DNA from: Pempheris klunzingeri
Lineage: Eukaryota; Chordata; Actinopteri; Acropomatiformes; Pempheridae
Length of the DNA stretch: 64,000 bases
NCBI RefSeq assembly: GCF_042242105.1
Contig: NC_092033.1
Coordinates: 8,287,408-8,351,407 of the forward strand
Reading direction: 5' to 3'
Shown here piece by piece: positions 12,401 through 25,480 of the stretch; positions within the stretch are counted from its first letter, which is position 1, and every line of letters begins with the position of its first letter. Position numbers and translations under genes: made by a program. The notes under the pieces are model-generated. The model was not told where the DNA came from and did not search any database. It worked only from the letters and a program-made list of their open reading frames with translations.

Positions 12401-15400
12401 ACAGAGAGAAGGATGGGTAGAGACGGAGAGGAGAGATGGAGGGGTGGAGGAAGAGGTGGTGGTTGTAATCCTGTCCGGTCATGCAGGGTGGGGAGGTGGC
12501 GGCGCACTGAAATTCTCCCTCCTTTTCCTTCCATCCATCCTTGATCCTCGTTAGCTGAAAGGTGTCAAAACGAAGGGTGGAGTTTGGTTTCGAGGCAGCC
12601 CAACAGTGAACACTTTCCCCACCCCTCACCACTAAACCTCTAGACTACACGCACATAGTGCACACCAGGGCTGGGTTCAATTCACCATCACTTTGAGCCG
12701 CAAGGCTGGACTTCATCAAAGTCCGCCTCCTGAAAAATGTATCGTGACATGGGCCGTGTGGTCATGACAACGTTTAAAGTCTCTGAAAACAAGCCATATA
12801 AATGGCAGACTTCTGTTAGGACACTGGTTTCACTAAATGCTCCGTTGAGTGTGTATTGCCCCCAGCCCCAGCACAGACACAGGGAAACATGTCATGCAAA
12901 CTTGAACAGGAAATATTTTAAGGCAGATTTGAAATCTCAGTCAATACACACGGCAGAATATCAATATTCAGTCAAGTTTATGCCTAAATGCAATGTTTTA
13001 GAAACACAAGTTTGAAATGGTTTGTATGTATGTTAAGTAAATTCATATATAAATGCTTGCACGTTACATGTAGCTCTTTTGACAGTAACTCACATGTAAA
13101 ATGTATCTCTAAAAACTCAGGATAGTGAAGTTGGACTTCTTTTGTAAAGAAGTGTCTACAGTCAAAATGTTCATAAAGTCTGAAGGACAAAGCTACATTG
13201 GGTTGAACAACACTAATCCTCTTCAATTGTGGGCAGCTTACTTTCTTAGGTCTTTTAAAGGTAAGCTTGTAGGACACGGGCCATTGGTAGTTGTATTTTC
13301 ATATCTTGACAACAAATCAGTTAAGTAATAATTTATCCTGTGTTAGCCATTTCTCATAAGTATAGCAAAATAGACCCTATGTTTGTCATTCAGCTACTTC
13401 AAAAACATATTTTACCTAAATGGGCATGAGGTACACAGCTAAATACTTAACACTGAAAACTTGAATCCCTGTCACATACCAGAGAAACAGTGCATGACTG
13501 GTTGCAACACAGCCCTTTTTTTCAGGAAATTAACCAATACAGGAGAAAAAGACACAGAAAGGACAAAGAGTTGAAGATCAAAACACAAAACTACGAGGAG
13601 AAAGGCACGCATCTGAATCAGGCACAACAGGTGATACTCTGCCACAGCCGCCCACAATCACCCACTTACTTTTTTTTTCAAAAACATATAACATGTAATT
13701 AAGTATAACCCTTTATGGTCTAGTAAACAATGCCAGTGAATGAAGTGCAATATTTTGTACTTATAATTGAGAAAGACAGAGTCGAGCATGCAAGGAAGAG
13801 GAAACCGGAAAGGCAACAATCATAATCACAGTTATAAATGGCAGCAGCAATGGTCAATCAACAATGGTCCACTGACCTGATCACAATTGAACCCAATTTG
13901 AAGTACCTCTTAACAGAAATATTCAATTTATCAGATGAAATGACAACAATTCTGATACAGAAAGTCATTTCAAATTCACTCACTATTCTTATCAATTTTT
14001 TGCTTTACAGGATGAATTACAACTGGTATCTACACCAAAAAGGCCTCACTTACAGGCAAGTACAGATTAGTTTACATGGTTCAAAGGTTCAAATGCATGT
14101 TGAAACTTTCGATTAGTAGAAAAGGGCCGTTTTACATGGCTGCAGATAAAAACAGTTCAGCCAACAATAACAGTATTTTACACAACACAAACTCAATGTG
14201 TCACTATTATTTATAATAGTGAGCCAATTAAAGCCTCTAGTACAACTATTGACCTATAACATCCAGTACAAGTGGGAATGGGCATGACTGAGCTGTCCAT
14301 AGGCAAATTACATCCATACAGACTACCAAATCTTTTGCCTGTTGAATTTATGTTCATTATAGATAATAATAGTTAATGGAACATATCAAAATGTGTAGCA
14401 GTGTGTCAGCTAATACAGCATGGAAATGAAACAGTTCAGAGTCAAACCAGGGTCAAGCAGTGCATGAAATACTGTCAGCCCTCTAAGTTGTTGATACTTA
14501 CCATAAAAAAAAATCCTTTTTACAAATAATATTTGGACATTATAGCATGCCTGTGGGCATCACCTTTGATTCCCACTTTTGTACTTTTAGTTGCTGTGAC
14601 AACTACATCACTACTTTGTTGGCCATAATAACCTGAGAACATTTCTAAAGAATTCCAATTCTTCAGCTGCATTAGCTGAGCCAAATTGTGTCAAAAACCA
14701 TACCTTGCCCTGAGGCCATCTCTTTCAGTCACATATATTCAAGTCTCTTTACATCTATTCAAGTATGAATTCTATTGCCTGTTATTTTAATGGACATGAA
14801 TACCTATTGCAGGCCTGCAACTGAAACTCCGATTGACCCTGGTTTAAAATGAGAAAATAGCACGCTTGTTTGAAAAGGACATAAGGGCTGTGAACCCCAA
14901 AACACACACACCTACAGACAGACTAAAGAGATAGCATAAAAAGTCATTTCAGCCTAGTGCAAACAGTGTATACCCCCCACCCTGCCATGGTAATATGGGA
15001 CAACAGATAAAACAGTGTTAAAGGACATCTGGACACAACAAATAGCCATACTACTATAAGGGATAAAAAAACAATATGCTTAATTTTTTTTCTGACTTCC
15101 ATGCTCTGGGATATCAGACTGAATGTGCAAAAGTGGATTTTGATCTATTGGTCTTTAGTCATTTCATTTAGACACACATTTTGGTAAAAATATACTCAAA
15201 AACATTTTTGGCATCTACATATTCCCAAAAGTTATTAAGCCTTGTGCCCACGGGGAATCTCTTATCTAACCGAGATAACAAAATGTGTGTTAGATGACAC
15301 TACAGTGACTGATGTTGCAATTCTACAATGAAAATGCAGTGCTTAAAAAGGGTTTGACAATAGCTGTTGCTACTGTGAAAATGTACAAATTATATGCTTT

Positions 15401-18399
15401 ATGTGAAGGAATACAAGGCCAACTCTGTTTTAATACATTTAGAATTTGTAAAGAGGTTTCCAGTGGACACAAAGTCTTACTTTTCAGTAAAAATAGGGTG
15501 GAACAAATATTAGATTAACTTAGCTGGAGTTGACAGCTAACGGTGGGACAACTCTACATTATTTCTATCACATGACAAATTAGTGAGACACTAAATCACT
15601 AAATTATACTCGGTTTAGATTTTGTCTGCTTTTTGAATTCAGCAACTCTACAAGCAAAACCACCCCAGTTAATATTTCTCAGTATGAGTGAAACTGAGGC
15701 ACAAAAAATGCATTTATAAGAAATGTGTCTTCAGTATAGAGCATATATCCTGCTCTGTGAGCACACACATCCGCATCTGTCAAAGTGAATTACGTTCATG
15801 ATTGAAAGCTCATTCAAAATTATGAGAAATATTATTTGGGGTGATGCATAACTGTACATCTGAGGGGTCCATGTAACCTACTAGTCTCCGTTCTATGAGG
15901 ACTGGTTTATACACAACACCACAGACATCACGGTGCTTTGGCAATTAAGGACATCACAACGACAAACAAAGACGTTCAAACCAGATATTTCAACTGCAGT
16001 TCCAAAACTTTACACATATCATAATCTTGTTCAACATGCAAAAGGAAGAAAACATCTTCCCACAAATATTATAAAATCATTAGTGAGAGCCTAACAACTA
16101 GAATCCAGGAAAAACACAAGCCCGTCTAAGAGTATTAGCCGAAACAAGTTTGAGAGCAACACACCATTGATCATGTGGAATCAATATTACTTGTGTACAA
16201 GCTGGTGTAAAGCAGTTTCAGATAAATGAATCTACAACTCATCCATGACATGACTTCACATCCAAAAAGCCAGCAAAACACTTTATGCTATGAGCCAAAA
16301 TACGTTTCTGATCTCTTGCCAACCTAAGATTTATCATTTAAACACTGCAGCCGAAACTGAACCCATTTCAGTGTACACAAGTGTCATAAAAACCAAATAT
16401 TAAAATGTAAATTTCTACCATGCATCTGTCAACAATGACAAGTAACAAATAACATATTAGCATGAAAACTATTTAGAAGTTCTCAAAGATAAAATCATGA
16501 TTTCCTTCTGATTTACTACAGACAACAAAACTAAAAATTAAATGATGGTCTGATAACGAGCACAAAAACTTGAGATCTGAAAACAGATTTTCTGACCCTG
16601 GGTCGTGAAAGCCAAACTTATTGTTCCATGTTTACACATGATTTAGTTTTGACAATAATATGCCTGTAAGATACTGCAATTGATTATGTGCTGATCCTTA
16701 CTGTAAATTATTTGATCAATGTTCAAAGCCACTGATAAATCTGAGCACAGTAATGATTTTTTTGTTTTTCTTTTGATCTTTGTACTTAAATTACATTATG
16801 TGTACTAAGGGAATCAACATCTGGACATCACACGAACATCTATTTTCGGCAGAACATGATATCAAAAGGTATGGATATTTTTTTCACTTTACCCCAACAT
16901 CTTAAATTGAGGTACAATGGTTCAAAAGTGAGCAACGCAAGGCTACAAAACATTCAGTGTGACAAAAGTAAAATGTCAGGCAATATTACTGACATGCAAA
17001 TACGGCATAATCACATTCTTCTGTGTCCAAAAATCATCAGATAGACACTGTTTGATAAATGTTCACCTTTTGGGAATTATAACATTGCAATGATACTTGT
17101 ATTCTTTTAAACTGAAGTGGTAATTTGCATACAACATTACTATGCCTGGAACATTTACATAATGTAAATTGGTCAACTACATGCTGAACATTGAAATTTT
17201 TTTCTTCTAAACATACAATAAAATCTGAACAAATAGACCACACAAAATACTAAATCTGTATGAGATGAGGAGTATTTTGACATCTGAAACCTGCCATCAG
17301 TCGACAAACTATTTTTACAAGTACACTGACAAACCAACTCAGCAGTCACAGTACACTTTAGTTAGCTTTAACTCACATGTAATGAAATGGCAAGTAAGTA
17401 TTGAACCCTTGACGTTCAAGTCAGAAATTTCTCAACTTTTTTTGGTCCACTGGCCATGGCTGCTGGTAAAACCAAAAGATTTGATCATTTTAACTTTTAA
17501 TGGTCCAGACAGATGTTCAAAGTTGTCTGAACTGCTAAAAAGGCAGGACTTGTACAAAACCTTACCGACCACAGACAAACGTGTACAAACAGCAGGTTGG
17601 TACTACTTTCTTGCCATGCACACATCCATGCCAGAGAGCTCATTCTTTTATTTTGAAATTTATTTGGCAGAACACAAAAATTTCAGCTGACAAAATGTTC
17701 CAAATGACCAGCTTCTGAGGCATGTAGACCAAAAAGTAACAATGTATCCACAAAGTCACAGTTTACAGTAACTGTCAGTGTGTTGGCTGATTTGGGGAGA
17801 ACCACAGCATAGATACAACTCTTACAATCCCCTCTGTGCAAAGCAGCATGCTGAATACATCGAGTGTGTATTACACACGTTGTTTGAAAGACCAAGTACA
17901 CAATAACACAACTATGATCACCAATTGTGAAATTTTAGACTTACCTTCCACCTACCTGAAACCAACAGACCGAGTTTTAGAAGTCTTTCCTTTGCTTACC
18001 TCATCTCTCCATGTCCCCTTTCTCAAAAATTCAGTCATTCTACAATGTAAATTCTACAAAACGTATAAGCTTTAACACCATTTGACCTTATTTCTAAAGT
18101 TTTAGAAATCTTAAAGAAATTTTTAATGGCTTATGTGTGACTGTACTCGGGGCAAAAACAATATTCCTGTTATTCTAGACAGCAAATTTGGGCTCTGAAC
18201 TAAACTGAAGCCTTTGTGAGCAATCAGAGCAGACTTTTGTAAACCCAACACTCGTGTTTTCTTCTTCTGCCATGTGGTTTGGGTTACTGCAGCCTAAATT
18301 AAAGTGGCTCAGCTCAAGTCTAAGACAAGTGTAGTGATGAAGAACACAGAAGAGAGCTTATGACAGCATGGGAAAAGTTGTACCCACCTTCCTTCTCAT
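9408..18399 (-). other. cpsf6: Probable very long cpsf6 3'UTR
   Basis: About 9 kb of AT-rich DNA follows the cpsf6 stop codon with no credible exon, no dinucleotide microsatellite and no obvious transposon, unlike the repeat-loaded flanks. Minus-strand AATAAA hexamers occur at about 12203-12198, 11970-11965 and 9413-9408, so alternative 3' ends are possible. Long 3'UTRs are known for mammalian CPSF6. Open frames here (such as plus 17265-17690) show no family resemblance. That the whole stretch is transcribed is inferred. Confidence 0.5.
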
Positions 18400-21300
18400 C
18401 TAGCGGTGTCGGTACTCCCTCTCCCTCTCCCTCTCTCGGTCTCGGTCCCGGTCCCTCTCACGGTGGCGGTCCCGCTCCCGACTGCGTTCTCGGTAATAGT
18501 CCTCATGCCGGTCTCGACTGCGGGACTTGTGTCGTCGGCTCTTTTCTCTGGAACGGCTGTGGTCTCGTTCCCTGGAACGCTCTCGCCTGGCACACACAGA
18601 AAAACTTCATTGGACTGAGGGGGTTCAAAGTTTAATAGTCTCTGAACTCTTTGATCTTTGAACTCCAGTGCTACATGCCATAGCAACTGCGGTAAATTAA
18701 ATCTTACCTGGAGGCGGAGCCGTAGCTTTTTGACTCAATGCCATGGAGACAGTCCTGCAGGGAACTGATGAGGACCTTACAGCGGTCGTCTGCTGACACT
18801 TTGGACTGTTTAATCAGACTGATGGCTGTCACCAAGGTCTCTATGGCACTGCCATAGTCAGCTACAGAGAACATAAGGTTGTATTAAACTTTAATTGGCT
18901 CTCAGTTTTTGTCTTGGTGGTGAAAAATCTGAGCACATCCATATTAAGCACCCGTGTAGCATGTGTCTTACCTGCACTGGCGTCAGACACCGCTCTAGAT
19001 ATGGCGCTGGAGGAGATGGCTCTGTTCCTGTTCATGATCTCCTCAAACTCTGCCTCGCTCAGAGGGGTCCGTGATGCCTCCATTTCTCTGCAAATACACA
19101 CAATCACACATCATGTTTAGTTCCAGAGTTAAAATAGGCACCGCTGAAACGTGTGGATTTCATGTATTTTCACAACATCATATAAACTTGGTGTATTGAT
19201 TGTTTGTTCCACCTCCTCCACCAATTCTTACCGGCCTCCTGGGCCATAGTCCCCTCTCTCATACGGTGGTGGGCGTCCATATGGATCGTTTGGTCCAGGG
19301 GGGCCCCGGTTGTCGTTGGGAGGCATATTGTTGTTGCCAGGTGGGGGGAAGAAAGCAGGGTTGACATGGGGTGCTGGTGGTGGTCCACCTGGTGGAGGAC
19401 CTGGCATGTGTGGAGGAGGAGCCAAAGCCATGGGGGGCCCAATGGGGCCTGGGGGACGAGGAGGGAAGGGTCCCGGTGGTGGTGGACCCTGTTGAGGGGG
19501 TGGGGGACCAGGGGGAGGGCCGTAACCTGGAGGAGGGGGGCCTGGGGGAAGCGGTCCCATTGGAGGCTGGCCAAACTGACCAGGGAAGAGAACAGGTGGA
19601 GGAGGCCTGTCGCCACGATTTGGAGGACCAGCGAGCGGAGGGGGGAGGCCCTGGCCAGGAGGTGGAGGTCCTGGTGGGCCAGGGGGACCTGGAGGAGGAC
19701 GTGGGGGGCCCTGCATCCCACCTAAAAGAAATCACAAGGGACAAAATAGAAGTGCATGAGACGAAGTAAGATCTAGTGAATTCGTTATGTTTTGTCTGTT
19801 ACAGCAGGTACATCTCTCCCCAACATTATTGAGTTTGACAGCGAAATCACAAAGACTTCTTCCACTTGAAAATAATTTAAGGTTTAAAACAAAAGCGCAT
19901 ACTGGCTCGGCTGACTTATCAGTCAAGCTCTACTTCTAATATCCTGTAGAAGCCTGTTTCTGTGTTTTCCTTCAAATGTAAATACCCTTAGGTACCTCTT
20001 AAGGCAGTTCAAAGCAGGGACAATGACAGACAGTTAAGGAAGAGCAAGCCATAGCTACAACAAAGGAACAACAAATGTCAAAAAGGCCACACAAAAAAAT
20101 GCGGCAAATGAAAACGGAAGGCAAAAGAACAGATGATGAGATACACTTATAGCAAATTGTTTGAAGCAGGCTTTCTTTTAAACCAGAGGCCCTGCATGTG
20201 AAGCTGGATTCTTTTTCCTGAACACTTGAAGAGAGGGCACACTAGATTAATCCATGCAATGGCCACTAATGAGATGTCAATTAAGACAAGTGAGCAGTAC
20301 AAATGAGTTTATTCTTGTCCATTAAACATCCTTTGAGGATTGAAGAGTAAAAGAAGTAGATAAGTGCTGTATGTATTTTGATTAGATATAATAATTGCAA
20401 TAAAAAAACGTTTATTTGGTTTACTGGCCATAGGCAGTATGAATGTGGTAGGCAGAATGCAGGACTGCCTTCGAAACTTGCAGTGTGCTTCTGCTTCTTC
20501 AGTCTTAGGATTTCTTTTTTAACAAAATCATTTTCTTTGGTTGAATTTTTTGGTCCAAACTGACCTCAAAAGAAGAAAGCTAAATGGTATTCTTCTCTAA
20601 AATATTTTAGTGTGAAAACATTGAAATATTTATTCTGGCCTCATGTGGGGCCAACGGTATTTGATGGAAATTGTCTGTTAAGGGATTTAGGGACTTTGTG
20701 AGAGATTCAGCTGTTTTTGGAGCAGTCAACTTTGCTTAACTCCTATGAACAAACAGCTGAGGGTTAGGATAAAAAGGCGATCGATCAAATCAGTCAGATC
20801 AATCGAGGTGTTTCACCTCTGCCACGCCAGCTCCCGTTCCTGCCCCCCGGCGGGAAGGGATTGAAACTCATATCCATCAGTGGGCCATCTTGGTGCCTAA
20901 TCAGATCTGGTCTCATCCCCGAGCCTAATGGGGAAGAAAGCAAACCAATCACAAGTCTTCCCTTAATAAACTTCTGCCTACTAGCTGAAGGCCTGTCACA
21001 TCCCAGCAGCATGGGGCACCAGCCACTAAGCAAAAGGGGAGATGTGAAAAAGGTGGGATGGAGCTGAAAAAAAGACGCAAAAATGGAAAAAAAAGAGAAA
21101 AGCTGGCAACTCCATTCTCTCCTACTATGTGTAAGGCAGCCAATCCGAGATCTGCGGGGAGTTTAAGGTTGGTAGCTTGCCAAGTAAAGCTTTCAGCAAA
21201 CTGCTCAAGGAATGGTGTTGGAAATTTCAGTGAGCAGAAAACTGCAGCCAGGGAAGGATTATTTGGTCAACTGGGGGTGAAGAGAGAACAAACCAGATGG

Positions 21301-24300
21301 GGAGGGAAACATGCAAAGACACAGCCCTGCCAGGAAGGATTTAATGGGTGAGAGATCCCTCACAAGAAACACACACTACAGACTAGCCTTGGATCCATGC
21401 GGATGTTAGTAGGAGCAAAGCCTGGACTGTGCTAACAGAGCCGCAATGCCAGACAGAGAGCAGAATTTTAATTATCAATCCCACATTAACTTCGAGGCAC
21501 TTGTCACACTGTGATGATCACTTCAACCTGTTGCACTGCTATATTATAGTAAAACAAATCACCACATGAATGACAAATGCCTGAAAACGAAAACATAAAA
21601 TTCAAAATATGCAGCCATCTTTTAACAACGCCATTTAAGTCAGGAATCCACTGACCCATAAGCAACAACTGACAGAGCACAACCACTATCAGCGATGATT
21701 CCCAATAAACGGATACGTACACATCACATCATGTATGTTGTAGTGAGCTAACTGTGAGTCGTGATGTGTATGGTTTACCAGTGCATCCATCTGTGAATTT
21801 TCCCCTACTGCTGAGACTGGAAAATGATTTTATCCACTTCAATGAGAATGGAAACAAAATTCAGCTGGTTTTCCAGTACAAATGCTATCAGGACACAAAC
21901 ATGTTTTCTGCCATGAACGCAATGCGTTTGGTACAGCAATTTCAATGTAACATTCAACACGGACCAATGACTTGAATTTTTTTCCCCATGCGTAGGATAA
22001 AAAAAAACACCATTGTTGAAATACCTAAAACAAATTAAGAGACATGTAGTGATTTTCAGTAAATGTCAGTGGCTGAATTAACCTGCCAATGTTCTAACAG
22101 CAGGCTACCCTCCCACACTCAGGCTACAAATAATTTCAGTAAATTTAAGAACTGTTTGATATTTACAACACTAGATAAGTATAGTTTAAAATCAGCACTT
22201 CCTTCTGACTTCTGCACCTGTTAAATATCATCAGAGGGGCTTTAGCCCTACCGTACTCGCACAAAGACTTGTTACCAGACTAACCAGGGAAGTGTGGTGG
22301 TGGCCCTCCAGGCCCTACAGGACCAGGGAAGCGGTCTCCTCCGGGGCCGGGTGGTCCAGGGAACCTGCCTCTGCCTCGACCCATGGGGAAACCTCCACGA
22401 GGGCCAGCGCCAGGGGGACCAGCTTTACCTTCCCCAGACATCTGGCCTGACTGGGTACCTGTGAAATGAGGAGATGAGTGTTCTGATTAAATGCATTAAA
22501 TAATACATTTGTCTGCCTTCCGTCCACACTTGAACACGTCTGGATCAGTGACTGAAGTAATACACGACTGCACGAGTGCCTTTGCAGCAGACAAACTAAT
22601 GAGCTTTTGCAAATTTCTTTTACACAATCTCTTTATACCAGCATCACAACATACGCGCGTGTTAAATTTACTTCCGCTGAGTGCATTTTTAAACAGACTG
22701 ATGGCAAGTGTGCACTTGTCCTACTTACTTTTGCGTGACTGCATCTCAAACTGGCTGAGGGACTGTTTGTTGCATGGTGTGACGATGGGATTCTGACCAT
22801 GGAGCTCCCTCTTTGACAGCAGCTCCATTAACTTCCTGGATGATGCCTCTGACCCAACACAAACCAGTGCAAACCTACAAGTGAAGAGGACATACAGTCA
22901 GATTCAGGCAGAATGAAAACAAAAACAAAGTAAATATCCTGACCTATAGCGGGTTGTGCTTTAGTCCAATCATGTAACAAAAACATAACAAAAAGCTCAC
23001 CCTTTTGACTGGCCATTGGCTCTGTTTTCAAAGAACTTGATCTCCAACACATCTGTGATGCCTACCGACCGGATGGCTTCCGTCAGGTCCTCATCTGTTG
23101 TCCACTGTGTAAAAGCACAGCATCATCAGGATAAATGTACAGCTTTTAACACTAACGACAACTTGCAGATACATTTGTAGGTCTATATTTGGCATTACAC
23201 AAGATTTCTTTGTCTTTAATGGCTTTACTTTAAAGAAAATGTTTCAGAGCATATGGCATCCAAACTTTCTTGTACATGTATAAGCAGTCTGCACAGAATT
23301 TTCTGATACCCACCCATGTGAGGTTTCCTATGTACAGAGCAATCCTTTTGCCTGTGTAGGTGTATACCACGTTGGGCGGGGCACTCTTCCCTCCCTCTGC
23401 ACCGCCTGGCGCAGGCAGTGTGTCCAAGTAGTCGCGGTCTTCTGGAGCATCACCATTGTTGGCCGATGGCGATATTACATCATCATAAAGGTCAATCTGC
23501 TCATGAACCGGGTAGTCAGCTTCCTGTTAAGCAAGATAGGAACCGTTCAGTGACTTCCACCACATCGATTACATACATGTCATCTGTGGGTGTGCGTAAT
23601 CTGATAAAGCTGCACAATATTTAGTTCCAAACTGTGTAGAACCAGATAACGTTTTAATTTTTCCATCACATTCAGAACACACTACAGGGAGATAGTTTAG
23701 TGTTTTAGTTTTCTTGCAGCCGTATGTGGTGGGATAAGAAATCCTGATGATTAGATGTGCAATAAATATTATCAATTTGAGGAAATGTGGGTATTGTCGT
23801 TTCCATCCACGAGGCCATTTCTTTCTGTTACTTCAACAGGGCTAATTATGTCCAAAGTCTCAATGCTGACAGTGTACAGATCACAGGCATAAACGCAACA
23901 ACTGTTTCTCACTTACATATCAGTGTTGGAGTATGCTGTAAGTTGGCAGACATGCAAAAAATTAACTGCAATCACTGGATACATTTAGACGGATGTAAAT
24001 TGATAACCTCAAAAATGTATTTTTAAAAAAAAAAACATTTGTAACTTTCCCCGTCGTGGGACCAATAAAGGAATATGGTATCTTACTGTGCCGTTACATT
24101 ACAGTAAATCCATCTAAGCTGTTTGGCTGTTTATTGCCAAACAGCTAAATAGGCAGACATGTTATGCTACTTATCTTAAAGCACAGTAAACTATACTTCA
24201 AGTGCCTGAGGCAAGCAAATACCTAAGTCATATGCTGTGTGCATGTGACCAACAATGTGCAACTGACATTAACAGAGTGCATGCAGAACAGGTTATTGAG

Positions 24301-25395
24301 GAAATCACAGTCACCTTGTACGTCTGTCTAAATAACATTAAGCTGATCATTGGTAGACTCAGCAGGTTTAATGGACCCTTTTGTCCGTCTCACAGTAATA
24401 CTAATGCATTACTGACACTCCAACATAAACCACATTAAGAGAACTACGGTCGCTAAAGTGAGACTTTTACTAACTTTTGACAAATACACTGTTTTTTTGC
24501 TGTTACGTTGCAGCATGAAGGATACGTGTAACCAACTGATCGGCTTAGTTGATCGCAGGTTTAGTTAAATAATCATGAACGAAACAGCAAGCGGTGCAAG
24601 TCCAAGCACGAGCTGCTGAATGCAGCTCAGGAGCGCACACTGGTCTTCATAACACACAACCCAGGAGGACTGTACCGGCAGGACGTTGCGAGATAACTTG
24701 GTCACTAAATAACAGACGAATTAATTATTTGCATCCTAGATGGGGCCGATGTGTGTGGAGGAAGAACACAACAAAGCTAGCGTCACCTAGCAGATACATT
24801 AATGCTAGAAGAAGCTAGCAGTCAATGACACACAGTATTTAGCTAAATGAGCTTCTAATTCATGTAGGTAACATTTCATACTTAACCATTTAACATTTAA
24901 AATAACGCCGTTTCAACCCAAAGTTTGCTTCTATTAGCTAGCTAGCTACCTAGCTAGCTGTCGTAACTTCGTTTGTTTGGCTCATTAGCCCGCCACCGGA
25001 GGACAGGCCTCGACCTGTGAGTGCTGAACAATGAAAGCGGCTGCTCTGAGCATTTCCAAACTAATAATACACATTTACAAACTGCATATCAGTTGCTGCA
25101 TGCTGCATGCACCGTGTTAAATGTCGACAACATCACAGACAACAGCAGCATTTCGCCGCGATAATCGTAGCTGAGGATGCAGGCTTGCAGCATGGTGGAG
25201 GCGGGCCTGTATGCCAGAGAGGCTCGTGGGAACAACAGAAGACGCCGCGGTCCGACCACAATAACAAAAAAATATTACATAAATATACAGAAAATAGCAG
25301 CATGAGTCGACTCGTGGTGAATGTGGCTCAAATACCTGGCTAAATTCCTCCTCTACGTCGGCGTAGATATCGATGTGATCCACACCGTCCGCCAT
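18400..25395 (-). CDS. cpsf6: Cleavage and polyadenylation specificity factor subunit 6 (CFIm68/72)
   Basis: Large subunit of cleavage factor Im, which binds UGUA elements with NUDT21 and steers poly(A)-site choice in the nucleus. Constitutive exons on minus: 25395-25336 (60), 23523-23314 (210), 23104-23001 (104), 22874-22729 (146), 22458-22285 (174), 19721-19232 (490), 19087-18972 (116), 18861-18708 (154), 18586-18400 (187, TAG). The total of 1641 nt gives 546 residues (human short form 551), with every junction in phase. N terminus [20 protein letters not shown]. The RRM covers about 81-161, with RNP2 LYIGNL and RNP1-like SKGFALV. A Pro/Gly-rich low-complexity middle follows, including an LFPGQFGQ motif near F281. 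Then come the conserved [14 protein letters not shown] segment and a C-terminal RS/RD/RE-rich domain ending EYRHR. The start codon matches the family. An extra in-frame cassette exon lies at 20817-20924. Confidence 0.98.
19725..20816 (-). other. cpsf6 intron between cassette exon and exon 6
   Basis: About 1.1 kb of AT-rich intron with no further exon recognised; the open frames at 19732-19926 and 20378-20563 look random. Confidence 0.6.
20817..20924 (-). CDS. cpsf6: cpsf6 alternative cassette exon (72-kDa-isoform type)
   Basis: A 108-nt minus-strand segment with acceptor ATTAG before 20924 and donor GAG/GTGAAA after 20817. It starts and ends in phase 1, exactly like the junction it interrupts (exon 5 ends with G, exon 6 begins GT), so including it adds 36 residues without shifting frame. 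The peptide is non-random, containing [15 protein letters not shown] and [16 protein letters not shown], and its Gly/Arg/Pro content matches the neighbouring domain. Mammalian CPSF6 has a 588-residue (CFIm72) form carrying an extra 37 residues in this region. This exon is the likely teleost counterpart, though I cannot align them here. Confidence 0.8.
24030..24105 (+). mobile_element. Truncated LINE 3'-tail relic in cpsf6 intron 1
   Basis: The phrase CTTTCCCCGTCGTGGGACC followed by AATAAAGGAATATGG resembles the 3' ends of fish non-LTR retrotransposons, which typically read as a stretch of C, then GGGA, then AATAAAG. Only the tail remains; no coding part is seen. Recognised from memory of the family, not by alignment. 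Confidence 0.45.
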
Positions 25396-25480
25396 TTTCC
25401 TCTGACCCGTCTCTCTCTCCGCCCGGCGGTGCAGAGCCGCACACAATGAGACAGAGGAGGGCGGGCAGCGCCCCCGGTGG
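25396..25480 (-). promoter_or_regulatory. cpsf6: cpsf6 5'UTR and GC-box promoter
   Basis: GC-rich DNA immediately upstream of the cpsf6 ATG with a GC box, GGGCGGG, at 25459-25465 on plus. No TATA box is seen. This fits a CpG-type housekeeping promoter; the exact start site is unknown. Confidence 0.5.

Noticed and set aside
17265..17690. 141-residue plus-strand frame
   Set aside because: Lies in the AT-rich region downstream of cpsf6 with no domain, promoter or splice context; length is compatible with chance.
18400..18620. Alternative minus and plus frames over the last cpsf6 exon
   Set aside because: Arise from the near-periodic GAG/CGG codons of the RS-like domain; the true frame ends EYRHR and TAG.
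19204..19769. Plus-strand and alternative-frame open frames rich in Gly, Trp, Arg or Pro (up to 183 residues)
   Set aside because: They are antisense or shifted readings of the Pro/Gly-rich exon 6 of cpsf6; GC-rich repetitive coding sequence keeps all frames open.
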